This document shows positions 1 to 13,000 of a stretch of DNA of 64,000 nucleotides, piece after piece. The position numbers and the translations under genes are program-made. Numbering within the stretch: position 1 is the stretch's first letter; every line of letters begins with the position of its first letter. The notes beneath the pieces are model-generated. The model was not told the DNA's origin, made no database searches, and saw only the letters and a program-made list of their open reading frames with translations. The stretch comes from Branchiostoma belcheri. Lineage: Eukaryota > Chordata > Leptocardii > Amphioxiformes > Branchiostomatidae. The DNA lies in contig NW_017802614.1 of assembly GCF_001625305.1 (NCBI RefSeq), positions 750,898-814,897 of the forward strand, read 5' to 3'.

Positions 1-17
1 AAGCTATATAGATGCAC

Positions 18-2210
18 CTTGTCCTATCATACTCCAGCAGCTTGTTCTTATGAGCCTCTGCTTTCTCCTTTCCCTCCAACAGGCGGGCCTCCTCATGAGG
101 CAGTAGTCTCCGCCCTCCCTGCTCATCGAGGCCACCTAGCAACTTTCTCCGTAATCGCTCGCTCTTGTTGGAATTCCTAGCAAGAACTTCTTTCTCTTCC
201 TTGGTGCAAACCTAGGGACATTCAGGCATTGAAAACTTGTAAGGCCAAGGAAAAAATATTGTGTTTCCAGTTTCAGTCTTGCAAAAATTGTTCAACTGTT
301 GTGACATGCTCATTGTAATACAAACAAAGAAATGTACCAAAGCTCCACAGAAGAGACAAGGCCCTGAGCCTTCCTGTTCACACACGATCCTGCCACAGGT
401 CAGACAGTTGTTGACGAGTCTGTGTTTCTGTCCCAGACACTCGCAGGGATGTCTCCCAGGTAACATCACTGCCGTCAGATGGTCCTCCCCGTCCTCTCCA
501 TATAGACTCTTCCACTTGGTCTTCCCACTGCTGGGCTTCTGGGACTGGGGTCCGCTGGTGGGAGGGAGGTTTTCTTCCTATGAAACAGAAGGAATCAGAG
601 AGGTTCTATCAAAGACATTTTATATTGTTATAATCGGAGATAATCTGCAAACTAACCTGGTGACATCTGACACAGTTGGTAAAACTGTAACTAGTTAACC
701 ATGGCCTGTGAACACAAGCTCTTTGTCCAGTGCTCAAAGAGCTGCTCGGGCAGCCGGCGAAAAGCGAGGTTCTGTCAGGCTAAGTTAACCACATTTGCAT
801 ATATGTTTGACAAAGTTATATCTCTATTTCTCTAGCACAGTACTTGCAGAGTTTGTCCTCTGATATAGAAATACACATCAAATACCACACAAAACCACAC
901 CCCATTCAAAAATAATTCCTATGTAATACTAGTAATCCTGTGCAGATGTATATACTGTACCTCCTCTTCATCCCCACCAGTACCGACAGACACTCCTGTC
1001 ATCTGTGTGGACTTCTGTTTTCCCTTTGTCTTCTTTTTCTTCTTCTCCTGAAGACCAAACTGCTCGTCTTCAGTCACATGGAAAAAGGAAACATTTCAAG
1101 GTAAAGCAGCTGTCTTATATTGTTATAATCAGGACAGGTATAGCGATTTTTCTAAGTATGGCTCATACTGCAAAGTGGCTAGCCACTGCTTATGTTTCTA
1201 TCAGAAATTAGAAATCTGGACCCTCTGAAACGCTATTTCATTAAATCTGTGGGTCACATTTTGCTGGTAGACAAAGATTAATGACATCTCTTTCCATATC
1301 TTTACATTCAGATTTTTGTTAATCAAAGATGATGGATTGGACAAAATTTGTGTCCAACTTGCCCAATATTTTACATTTACTAAGAAGAGTAACACTAACA
1401 GGCTAAAGTCTAGGTACAATAAGGGCGCAAGGAGGTTTTAACCTTCTTGTAAGGCCCAAGTTGCTCAATATACCTGCACCTGAGGACTTCTTATAGACTG
1501 TGACATTTTCTGGAACCTCTGGTTGTTTGACAGCAGGTTTCCACCTCTTCAACAACTCGTCAAGAAACTTCCTGTTCTTGGGGTCGGATCCATCCAGCAG
1601 CTCTAACAGGTAATCCTCCAGGTCACGGCTGCTCTCCATGGACAACATGTAGCTACAGGTAACAGTGACAATAGACAACATGTTAGCCATATACAGAGCT
1701 TGAAATAGTTGATGGCTGTTGATTTAACTTTTTTTCCAGTTACTACAATTTTGTGAGTTGGCAGAAAATTTATCTGTAGTTTTACATTGACATTGAAGTT
1801 TTTGCAAATGGGTAAAATATACTTTGACATAGTGGCCAATTTGACGTAACTCTTTGGAGCCTTCAGTCTACTTTACAGGGTCGTTAGTTATTATAAACTA
1901 CTACTTAGGTACACTTTTATTCATGAAGCCATCCTATTTTTTTTCATATGCAGAATTGCTAAATGTTATGCAATCACACTTAGGCAAGGTTCCCCCCTCC
2001 CTCCTCCCCATGATTTTAACACGTAGCAGGTAACTTGTTATGGTTGATAATGTGGGTATTTCAAAGAAAGAAAAACACAAATATTAAAAAATAAAAGAAT
2101 ATATACGGATGTCAAGAGAGTCACCACCTGGCAATGTCCTCGGACGCCTCTATCTGTAGGAGTTTAGAAAGTTCTTTGCAGCACCACTGCACCAACTCCG
2201 GCGTCGCCAT
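18..2210 (-). CDS. TRIP4: TRIP4 / ASC-1 (activating signal cointegrator 1), 5' half, partial at window edge
   Basis: Subunit of the ASC-1 complex, a transcription coactivator that also acts in ribosome quality control. Coding exons read on the minus strand: 2210-2128 (starts MATPELVQWCCKEL), 1652-1474 (or to 1480), 1067-961, 577-338 and 211-18; phases agree at every junction. The second exon gives the N-terminal helical part (SYMLSMESSRDLEDYLLELL). The third is a lysine-rich linker (QEKKKKKTKGKQK). The fourth and fifth give the C2HC5 zinc finger (MLPGRHPCECLGQKH, NNCLTCGRIVCEQEGSGPC, then LFCGALVCTKEE), nearly identical to the vertebrate protein, followed by LLPHEEARLLEG and LLEYDRT. The start ATG has a strong Kozak context (CAAGATGGCG). 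About 265 residues are present; the C-terminal ASCH domain lies beyond position 1. Exon 2 has two possible donors six bases apart, both in phase. Confidence 0.93.
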
Positions 2211-2539
2211 CTTGTCACTTTGTTGATTGCCGAATGTTTCCGAAAATGTACGAAGATTGCATGACAAAAAATTAAGAGGATTTTCTAGTCCTAAAACTTT
2301 TTTTTTAATATGAGGGATAAAAATTTGGTGATGTAATGAAATTAAATGTTTCTAGAATGGAAAATTATGGAAAAATTTTATTACTTCGGAAATCTTCGCC
2401 GTCGGTCGGAGATTCGTCGTCCGCGACAAAAAACGCGGGAAATACAGTCCTGAGAAGCAGCCGAAAGAAGACAGACGTGTTTACTGCGCTCTGCACATTT
2501 TCTACTGTTTTCCGGCGAATTGTATCCCTTTAGACCAAC
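2211..2539. promoter_or_regulatory. Divergent TRIP4/PCLAF promoter interval
   Basis: Only 329 bp separate the two start codons, which point away from each other, so both 5' UTRs and a shared promoter must fit here. The right part is GC-richer than its surroundings and holds CGCGGGAAA at 2434-2442, an E2F-type site. No TATA box is obvious at a sensible place. Confidence 0.75.
2434..2442 (+). promoter_or_regulatory. E2F-like site
   Basis: CGCGGGAAA lies 98 bp upstream of the PCLAF ATG. Human PCLAF is known as an S-phase, E2F-responsive gene; the site here is a sequence match only. Confidence 0.45.
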
Positions 2540-4231
2540 ATGGTGCGAACAAAAGGTAGCAACAGTGGTACAAAAGGTAAATCTGACTTTAAATTTTGTT
2601 AGAACTAAATTTTAGCGGGGGATTATTTATGTTTTACGTTTTTAATAGGGTGAGCTTGGTTCGCGCGGTTTTGTGTACCAGAGAAAGGTATCCGTCATGA
2701 ATATTTTTACTGACTTTCGTTGTTCAGCTGCAGGGATATAGAAAGGGAACACGTTAGCCTGAAAGTATGATGCTGTATCATTTCTCTAGCGTCTTGCTTT
2801 GGCTTTAATAATGCGTATCATGTATATCAACCGGCCCTCCATGCGATTTGCCCCCCTCCCACTTCACCAAAAAACATTCAGAAGAACACATACTAACACT
2901 TGAAGCTTTACTGCAACACGATGCAACTTGGCTTAAATGTGAATGAAGCGTAATACCAAGCGTAATCTGTATGATACAAGAATTTGATGATTTCCCTTTG
3001 ACTTGAACTTAAAAGCTAATTACCAAATAGTTGTGTTTTGTTAGTGATAATTGAGAGGGATAAAACAAATGGCTTTAGATTACAGTATGTACTGATTGTG
3101 TGTATTGTATTCAAAACTACAGCTGTGGCAGCAAAAGCACCCAGGAAAGCTCTTGTCTCAGCACCGAGCAGTAACTTCACTCCGGGATCTCCTGGTAGGG
3201 TGGTACTCATATACCTTCTTCAATTATAAATATATAACTTGTATGTTGTGGGGGTCTAGAAGAATTTGCGACTTCAAAATTTCCTTTCTGATTTGAACGT
3301 TGGGCCCGACATCAGCTCAGCTGCCAGGGCTTCCACTGTATTGCACTGTATTGTTTGCAATTTAAATAAATAAATAAATAAATAGATTTGAACGTTTAAT
3401 GTATGTGAATGAAGACCCATCCTTTACCTCATTTTCACCTGTACCAAATAGCAAGACATTTACTCTGTTAACCTAGCTTTATGCGGCGGAAATTTATGCC
3501 TGTTTCTTGCATTTTGTACATGTGTGTAGATATTTGTAAATATTTGTAGATATAATTTTAAAATTTAGATATATGTACATTGTAGATAGATTGTTTGAAA
3601 ACTCGACCAATACTAACGTTAGTAACGTTACATAATACATTGTAGGAAGGTGCAATGATGGTTTTCCATTCACTCATGAATGCATTCATCTATCTATCTA
3701 TCTATCCATCCATTCATTCACAGCAGGTAGTGGTGCGAGTTCCAAGTATGCAGGTGGGAACCCCGTCTGTCCCAGACCGACCCCTGCATGGCAGAAAGGT
3801 ATCGGGAACTTCTTCAACCAGGGAGGCAGCAAGGAGAACAGAACACCACAGGAGAAGGACCAGGGCACCGGCTCCAGCTCAAGGTAAAATGTTCAACATG
3901 TCAAAATGCAGAGTACAACGTGATACCCCAGGGCTCGAAATACTTTCCTATTGTTATCTATAATTTATAAGAATACTTACTGCTGCAGTTTCCTTCAAAC
4001 ACCATTAGATTGATAAATATATGTTGTTTTATTGCTCGAGCTCTGTGATGTGCTTTCATAGTTGTATTGCAAGGTGTTCCCTTGAAAAAAGTTGCTTTAT
4101 TCTACTTTTCTCTTCTTCATGACCAAATCTGCATCTGGTCTGCATAATTTTTTAATGCTGATTTCTTTCTTCCCTACAGTGCTAGCAACTGTGTGGCAGA
4201 TATGGACGAAGGCATCACCGAGGAAGACTAA
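2540..4231 (+). CDS. PCLAF: PCLAF (PCNA-associated factor, PAF15)
   Basis: Small, intrinsically disordered nuclear protein that binds PCNA during DNA replication and lesion bypass. Four exons: 2540-2576, 3123-3194, 3727-3883 and 4180-4231; phases agree and the product is 105 residues (human 111). The first exon encodes only MVRTKGSNSGTK. The family signature is clear: MVRTK start, AVAAKAPRKAL (residues 13-23), SSKYAGGNPVCPRPTP (41-56), the PIP box QKGIGNFF (59-66) that docks into PCNA, and a KEN degron (72-74). The acidic tail ends DMDEGITEED, then TAA. The gene is easy to miss because every exon is short. It is divergent from TRIP4, as in vertebrates. Confidence 0.95.
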
Positions 4232-5570
4232 AAACATGGGGACGGTTGTTCAGATATCTGCTCCGATATTAATTAATGCATCTAACCTGGCAGCTAAGTG
4301 CCTGTATAAGATTGGTGCTCCTCATTTCCTATGGCTGTTTTATATTCTTTAAAATGATAAATTAGGTTTAAAGGAGTGGAAAAGCTACCAGAAAAAACAC
4401 TACAACCACTACCTACAAATGTATTGTAATTTGTGAAAAGCTTTATTAACCTGGTGGTCCTGATGGTGGATATTGTAGTGATTTGATTCCTCAAAGTATT
4501 GAATGAACAGGGCATTTTATGACTTATATCACCTTTACTGATTGTGAAAAAGCAGGCTGGATTGAATATACCCAGTATACATGTATCTACACATTGAATT
4601 GTCTGCATCACTTCTTGTGTATCTCCAGTTAGTTAGAAGTACTTTGGACAGTTTGGGAATTATTTAGCATTTCTAAAGTAAGGTCCAGTCATAGAATTAT
4701 GTTAGATTAAATTGTATTGCAGACATGTTGACATGTGTAGAAGAAAGACCAGCATTGTAATATGAAATTGGGGCTACCTGTACTATTGTTCTTTTGTCTC
4801 CCAATTAAGAAGATTAATTTCAACTGTAGTTTGCAACTGTCTTTTAGAACAGGAATAAAAGACTTGTACAAAGGAACTGGCTTGGCTTTGTGACTCTTGG
4901 GCAATGTCTCAGACCAGGATGCATAACTTAAGTTATAGCTGCAGGCTTCCAGTGTAATGCCTTTGGGTGATCCCAATGTGAATCCAGTAATAAGAGGAAG
5001 CCTGTGTCATGATGAAGTAATTTCTTCAGTACCAATGCAAATGTCTGATGTAGATGCTAATGATTGAAGGGGCAGATGCAGTAAAGTTTTGTAGCATGAT
5101 GCAGAAATGGGCAAACCTATTGTCACTATGAGCTGGAGGGGCACCCAGCCTGGAAACAGGAAAATCAGGTCATAAGGCCACACCAATTTAATTTCTTCGT
5201 TAACGGATTCGCCCGCTTAATTTTTTCCTGATTTGCAAATAAAATAAAAATTCAGAATCAACTGCAAAATGTTCATATTTTGCCCTCAACAGTTGAAAAC
5301 AGTCCTTTTCATCCTAGTTGTTAAAGTTATTCCATCTTTCAATGCAATGGTATCATTAAAGTTCAAAATTCATTGTTTGAATTTTGAACCAGCCTGGTGT
5401 GTTGACTTCATGGCTCCTATCGTACCATTTTGGGCCATAATAGGATGCCTAGGCCTGTTTTTATTTATTTATTTTTTTTCGACCACCCGCGCCATTATTT
5501 TTGTGTTGGAAGGCCTTTAACTATTTAATACTGGTATACTAGTATTTCAACATGTAAGGCTGATCTAATT
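4232..5570. other. PCLAF 3' UTR and non-coding flank
   Basis: No exon or homologous reading frame is visible. The sequence is AT-rich and presumably holds the PCLAF 3' UTR. Confidence 0.5.
4854..4859 (+). terminator. Candidate PCLAF polyadenylation signal
   Basis: AATAAA 620 bp after the PCLAF stop. Another AATAAA-containing stretch lies near 5237-5247. Which one is used cannot be told from sequence alone. Confidence 0.4.
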
Positions 5571-6488
5571 AGGATTTATTTTTAGTACTGGGAGTGGGTT
5601 GTTCAAAGGAAATTAAAAATAGCTCCGTTTAGATCTGCCCGCATGCATCGTGGTGAAACCCATTTGTCCTTTTCACAAAGGCTCCAAAATGAAAACCACA
5701 CCTGTGACAATGTCCCATCTTCTCATTGTTTATTCACTAAAAGGAGCTGCACAAAAAATATGACACTATTGTGACCAAGAATAGCTCAAACAAAAACTTC
5801 ATGTAGAGAGCAAAGAATTCTACAGATAAATTTACAATGAGTCTTTTCTGAGATNNNNNNNNNNNNNNNNNNNNGTAACCCTGAATCATGCTAGATTAGC
5901 GTAAATGCATGTTAATGCGTTCAAAACAAGAAAAAAATTGTTTCCGGGTATTAATCTCTTGAATCACGGCGCTGAATATTGACGCAAAAATATTTCGGGC
6001 ATCGCGCGCCCTTCCCACGTCACGTGTAGGCATCTCGCATCTCTGATTGGTTGTTGCGTCTTAAGATGACTGAGCCGACGCGCGTTTAAACAATTTTTCT
6101 TTGTTCGATTTATCACACTTCACAGAGAATTGTCGCCAATGGCTACTTCTTTTTGTTGCAATATATAATACTTCACGGAGAATTGTCGCCTATGGCTTCT
6201 TGTTAGGATTTATTTTTAGTACTGGGAGTGGGTTGTTCAAAGGAAATTAAAAATAGCTCCGTTTAGATCTGCCCGCATGCATCGTGGTGAAACCCATTTG
6301 TCCTTTTCACAAAGGCTCCAAAATGAAAACCACACCTGTGACAATGTCCCATCTTCTCATTGTTTATTCACTAAAAGGAGCTGCACAAAAAATATGACAC
6401 TATTGTGACCAAGAATAGCTCAAACAAAAACTTCATGTAGAGAGCAAAGAATTCTACAGATAAATTTACAATGAGTCTTTTCTGAGAT
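5571..6488. repeat. 284 bp direct repeat flanking an assembly gap
   Basis: The segments 5571-5854 and 6205-6488 look identical base for base. The left copy stops exactly at the N-run 5855-5874. Between gap and right copy lie 330 bp of unique sequence with a short internal duplication (two versions of CACGGAGAATTGTCGCC, near 6123-6190, the first reading CACAGAGAATTGTCGCC). The pattern suggests either overlapping contig ends or two haplotypes joined by the assembler. Confidence 0.85.
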
Positions 6489-9400
6489 CATAGAGACACA
6501 AGTGGGGAACAGGTCATAATGTAATCACATCTTTGAAAACGCTGAACTTGGTATGAAAGTTTGGAACAAATTTTGGTTGTTACAAGCACTGATTTATCTA
6601 ATTTGTATTCCTGTCTCATCACTGCTACATCCCAGTCTTGAAAAGCCAGGCAGATACAAGCTAAATGCCTTTGAATACATCTCACAAGAAATGCATGTCT
6701 GCACACAGCTCAGTGTACATGAGAAAAATGACTACTCCGCTAGAACAGTCTGTCAAAATACAAAGATGCTGCAGTTGAATTTTCTCTTGGATTTGTATCA
6801 CTTCTGACTTGACACATCTACAAATTTGTAGTTCACAAAATTGTTATCTGTTATTCCCATTCATGAGCTCTGTGCAGGAAAAAAGTCTTATCCTTCCAGT
6901 GCAGCCTTGCCATAATGTAGGGTTTGGTGCAACAACAGGCTTTCATACAGCAAAACAACCACAGGTTAAATCTTTCCTCCGGTGGTTGTGCAACTTCAGT
7001 ATGTGAAATGTTACGGGAGTGGTAAAAATATGTAATAAAAAAATCCTGCATACTCCCTTACACTTCCCCTGTAAAAATCCATGGCCACATTCAAGTCTTC
7101 ATAGACACATCAAGGAACTAACATTTTTGAATGTTGCTCCCAAGCAAATAGTATTGAAACACCAGACTTAAGCCAATGGCAGTGAATAATTGTGGCAGAA
7201 ACAGTTCTGGCAAATTAAAAAAATATATATTCTACATAATGAAATGTAGAACTGAGAAATTTGAATGAACACAGAATCATTATATAAGGCAACCATGGAT
7301 ATTTTTGCAGGATAACAAACTTTGGGTTACCATGAGACTGTTGTACCCATACCCTACATAATGGCAAGCCTGCAACTGTATATACAGAGCTGTGAGGAAA
7401 CTCAGCAGAATGCTACATCAACATACATCATATACTGTACAATGTAATGTGTCTTGTAAGAAGAGCACCCTTCTGTTGGCTATACACAGGCACAAGTTAC
7501 TTCTGTCAACTACCCCCTGGGTGGTACTGAGAATGGAGACCATTTTGGAAACAAGTAAATGGGAGGATCAACAGGAAAAACCTCACAGAAACCACCACTG
7601 GTAAAAGGTTCAGTACTGCATACCACTTGACTGATAGGACATCACATGAAAAATTCAAATGTTGCTATTTCAAACAGTCACAAAATATTGGTCAAAGATG
7701 GTATGTAGGCATTAGGTGTCTGTGATAAAGATAGCTGTAATGTTAAGTCAGTGTTCGCAGAATTTGAAGTGTTGGTCGTCAACAATGCGACTTTGTCTAG
7801 TTAAAATGATCAGTTCCCTCCCAAGGCAGCCACTGCGCCAACTACAAGCCCTTCTCTGTTGGACTTGTCATCCCAGTGCCTACATGTAGTACAATGTGAT
7901 TTTGGCAGCATATCTCCACGTCCATTGGGTCGGCATAGATAGTTAAAAACATCAAAACGTGCTCTGAGATCAGCTGCACACAATAAGGTGGTAGCAATTT
8001 GAGCAGTCACTGGAAGCTGAGGTTTCTGATTGACAAGGACATAGGAACAGATTATATGGGCACATATAGTCAATGACAAAACATTTTTTGCTTTCTTCAC
8101 ATATTTTGTTCTTTAGGATCACATGGTGGTCTCACAAGCAGCAACAACAGTGAACATGCTTATTTTCTGCTTGGGTTGGAAAGAAAAATCTCAAAAAATC
8201 TGTTTAAGAGAAAAGAGACTATAACAAGCTCGACATTTTCCATAGGTGCTGACTGAAAAGTTCTGTACAAATGATTGCACCTATACAGTGTCCTTCGTTT
8301 TGCAACAAAAAAATGAAAACAAAAACTAAAAATTAAACATGCTACAGTATTGTACAAGTGTGTCCTGGCACAAACAATGTTGTGACCTTTAGGTAGTCTG
8401 GTGTCTCGACACCACTCAAAAAGCAAATGTTTACATGAGGAATGATCAAACATTAATGCCACAAGACAAAAAAACTGGTGCCTACTTCTGCGGCATATTC
8501 TCTACTGTGTTGAATACAGTGTACCTTTGAAGCCACGTCTGACTGACATTCCTGCAGCACTGGTAATCATATTGCAACTTCTCAACCGCTCGGGTCACTT
8601 TGTACTTGTTTTAGCAATAGAGCACTTTCCAACTTCTGTCATGGAACACATGCTGCCTCATTTTTTCCACTACATTCCATTTCAGAAAGCAGAAATCTAG
8701 CAGTTATGCAAAGTATCAATTTGCTGCAAGAACTGGGTTCACTGTGTCGGCTAACCGCACATGTAGAACATGGCTTCATTAGTACGTGTTCCTCTCATCC
8801 CCATGTGTCTGTACTGTAACTTGGGTTGTTCAACTTTCGGAGCCACAGAGATGAAGGCTATGGTGACATGCTATTGTGGACACTGCAGCTAGCTACATTT
8901 ATTCTCCATTTGACGAAACCATTAACGGTACAAAGACAACCTGAATGGTTTCAAAAAAGTGCTACGCTACTTTGCGTGGTTGGTCCGCAGACGTGACAAC
9001 TTGTTGGCTAAAATCAGTCCAGGAAACGCTGTCACCCACGACTCAACCGCGACCAAAACTCAAGGAGGAATGTTAAAAATCAAGCTGTCCACAAGTGATA
9101 TACATTTACACCTAGTACACTAGGACTTTAAAGATCTGCAAATCTCGGCACCCATGGGGTTTTTTCAGCACACACACACATGTACTGACATCAAATTTAC
9201 ATGTACCATGGATTGCCTCGAAGTTCAGACAATTTTCCAAATGAAGGTATTCAAAATCTACAGGCCCTTCCTTCAAAGCTACATGGGCACAACATAGCTG
9301 TATCCCTGCATTGATGGATGTGGGGTTTAGTCACTTTTGTAAATCTTATTCTCGATGCAATCCAGAGATAGGCATACTTTGAAAGGTTGACAATCATGTG

Positions 9401-10029
9401 GAAAAATTCCAAACTTCCAAGAGCACTCCTTTAGCAGACAGCAGCAGGTAATTTGTACATGGTAGGGAAGGGGGTGGGGGGACCAGATCTCCAACAACTC
9501 AAGCTAGTAGGCTTACTTTCATAGGCAATTTAGAAATTTCTGCACAATCCCTTACAAATGATAAAAAAAACTATGAAGCATTAGAAATTCCTCCGAACCT
9601 TGCCTTGGCCACTAAATGACTACAGAGACACTAGAGAACTAGAAGCACACAGGGAGCAGGGGGATAGTTCTCAAACATCACTAATATTCCTCTGGGCATT
9701 GGTGCAGGATTTTCTAAATTGCTGTCATTCAGGTCTAAATATTCAGTATGTAATATCTCTCCTGTACAGCAGCCACTGTTGAACCTGACTTATGGCATAG
9801 TGTAGCATTTTTCTATTGAAAGTACATTTGTGCAATGTGTAAAGACAATCTGTAATGCTTCCATCAAACTGAGGACTAGAACTACAGCTGTGTTGGCTGC
9901 TGTACGGGATAGACGGCTGGTAGATCACATGGCGTGGAGTGGTTGGACTAGGAAGGCTCGGTGTAGATGTTATTGCGTGGGCTCGTTGGAGATCAGGCTC
10001 CGTTGGTCGGGCCTGTAGATGGCTACCAG
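6489..10029. other. Non-coding; probable CSNK1G 3' UTR and flank
   Basis: There is no supported coding exon. On the minus strand, downstream of the CSNK1G stop at 10030, AATAAA occurs at 8898-8903 and again near 6362, inside the duplicated segment. Either could end the kinase transcript, giving a 3' UTR of about 1.1 or 3.7 kb. Confidence 0.45.
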
Positions 10030-13000
10030 TCATTTGCGGCGGGTGCCGGCCTTCTTCCGTCTCCGCTTGAAGAAGCAGCAGCACCTACGGGGTAGGCACA
10101 CGGACAGAGTGATTGACGGGTTGCTGGGAGACAGGCTAGGCAGGTACAAAAGGGCGGAGGAGTGGGACAGTACAGGACAGGACATACAGGTGGGACAGTA
10201 CAGAGACAAGAGCATGGCAGAAACACAACAAGCAAGCATGTACGTGCGTAAGCAGATAAACAACAATAACCAGAGGGGTAAGCACAAGAGGTGTGCCAAA
10301 GACAGAAAATGATTTCGTTCAACACGTTGGCAAACAGTTTGCAAAAAGAAAGATCACAATGGAAGGGAGGAAAAGGGAATAGAGAAACATAAATTAGGGA
10401 TCTGGAGCAATGGTGAGAGAGATGAGTGAAGGTGGTAGAAATCACTTCAATCAATGTGAGTCCCAGAATCAACATACAGTACTGTATTAACTTCAATCTA
10501 AAGTCTGATTTATCTAGTGGTATATCTCTCATATAGAGCATTAAACAATTCATCTATATAGCAAATTTAGCTTTGTATATAGCCACTCTAAAGACAACAT
10601 CATCATTAGTAGTCATCATGCAACTAACGTTACTGTAACATGTACTGTATATTCAATTCTCATTGTGATTGATTTTGGATCCGTATGCATTGGTTGTCCC
10701 TTGTAAGTTGTGTTTGCAGCATGCATCATTACGGAGACAGAAACAGTGGCAAACCTACATGTACTAGCATGCACAAAATCATTCTGTGAGCTGCACAAGC
10801 CAAGAGCTCTCCATACAACCTCAGAAGAAAGATTTTCTGCTAGAATTTTCTAAGCCGTGACCCATTTTCTGTTTATTCTGCGCCAAAACTGAACTATTTC
10901 AATTGGGAAACAACATCTTCATGTGATTGTCATTTACTTCCACTTTTTCCACTACAACATATCTGTGCTTTTATTTCACATTTCTTACACCCGTAAGACA
11001 TCATATTTTGACACCTACACTTCCTGAGTGGCAGGCATTTGCAATGGAGTAGACAAATGACAAATTTAGAAAAAAAAAGCAAGATGGAACCATTCTGTAT
11101 TATACCGGTAGTTCAGTTGTGTATGAATTTGTTACTTAGTGTCTTTCAACCGTTCACCTGTCTGAGATACGGATGAACAGTGACCACTGGAGGAGCTCCT
11201 TGGCTTGTACAGCGCGGGGCATGCACAAAAAACACACAGCAGAAAGAGAACAAGGAAGGAAAGGAACGGCCAGTACAGTTTCTCATACTTGGTCTCATCC
11301 ACCACCTCCACGTCTGCCTGCTGGGTGATGGGGGCGTTGGAGTGGCCGGCGGTCGGGTCATCATTGTTCAGCTCCCCGTTTGTGGAGCTGACCACTTGGA
11401 CCGAGCCGTGGAGCTCGGGGTTGGGGACCATCAAGTTGGTCCTCTGTTGCTCCCATGCTCCCATTCTCTGTTGAGAAAGTATCAAAGAATGGATGACATG
11501 GTTCTCAACTACCAGGGAAACTTAGGGCCAAGTCCTAGTGTTCCTCTCACACATATCATTTTCAATCGTAACAAACTTTCTAATGGTATACATGCATATA
11601 TGCATTTGCTACAGTAATAACAGATTATGATCTTTTTTTGGCATAAGTTTAAGTGCATCTAGCAATGGGTTGGAAGGTTAGTTTCAACAAGTTAAGACAG
11701 TGTAGACATGATGCAAGAATGGTCTTCAGATAAAACAGCTAACATACCACTCACAAAACACAAGGAGCTTATTTTAAAGAGTCCTGAAAATCTATGTATA
11801 TACAGACACTACTGGAGCTGCACTACTGGATGATGTACCTCTCTGGGCTTGCTTTGTTTGTCTCTGCGTGCAATTTCCGGCTGGATGGGTGACAGGGGTC
11901 CATCGTTGGTGTGGCTCTGGATGGAGCCAACAGGGGTGGACTGGGTCAAAACAAAACACAAATTTCTTCACTTATTCATTGCTCATACAAAATGTGTCAC
12001 AAGGGTGGCCTCATTTGCAGAACAAGGACATGGAAAGAAAAAAACTCTTAACTTTATTGTATCATCAGATAACAATTATACACATGAGAAGACTGTCTTA
12101 AGATCAAATTAAAATGAAAGTTATGTCAATCAAACATATCAACGAAATAAATTCTATATACATACGATCTATTTGCTAAGACACCATTAAAGCTGTTTTT
12201 ACTAACATCTTCTGACATCACACCACTTCTTTTGATAACAACTCGTCCTTTCCCCATAATACAAAAAAAAAGTTGAAGATCAAATTAAATACCAGCTGCC
12301 TTCCTGTCCAATCAAACTCCCCGTCGTTCTTCCAGCCCTTCCTGTCCATCAGGTCCTGGAACAGTTTCCTCAAGTAGTCGTAGTCAGGCGTCTCGAAGAA
12401 GTCCAATCTCCGCACATAGCGCAGGTACGTGGCCATCTCTTCTGTACAGAGGGGAGATAGTTTTTATTCCAGACTTGGTGTCATCACATGGGGTTGGGAG
12501 CTGGGCAGGTCTCTTGCATGTTTAAGGTTAAAATTTTCCATCCATCACTATTAATGGTTCTCACATAGAGCTTTTGACCAGTTACTCTGATCTTGCTCAG
12601 TGGACTGACCCGGTGACCCAGTGTTGATGTCACACTTCAGAGAAAAACGAGACAAGTCTCATTGAGTCAGTCTATTCAAGAAGACCAGAGCGACTGGTCG
12701 AAATCTCTAGAATAGAACCATTCTCTGTGTTGCATCAAGGTTCAAGTTGTAACTACGCAAGTACTATGATAACATGTACAGTGCCTCAAAAAGGTTTCCA
12801 GACTTGCATGTGGCCTATTGTATCTCTATTGACACTGTTGTATCAAGACTGCATGTTGTGTCATATGAGCAAATTCAGTATAAAATGGACTGTTTCGAAA
12901 CTGCTGCCACATAAGCAATTGGAAAGCATATAGGTTTTTTTCTTGTATGTAGTTGGTTCTTACCTGGGTATCCCTCACACAGCACCTCTATAGGGGTGGC

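Noticed and set aside
700..790. GC-rich minus-strand stretch between TRIP4 exons 3 and 4 that could be an extra exon
   Set aside because: Exon 3 ends and exon 4 begins in phase 0 without it, and its translation does not resemble TRIP4.
3360..3720. TAAA and CTAT/CATT microsatellites near PCLAF exon 3
   Set aside because: Ordinary short tandem repeats without further signal.
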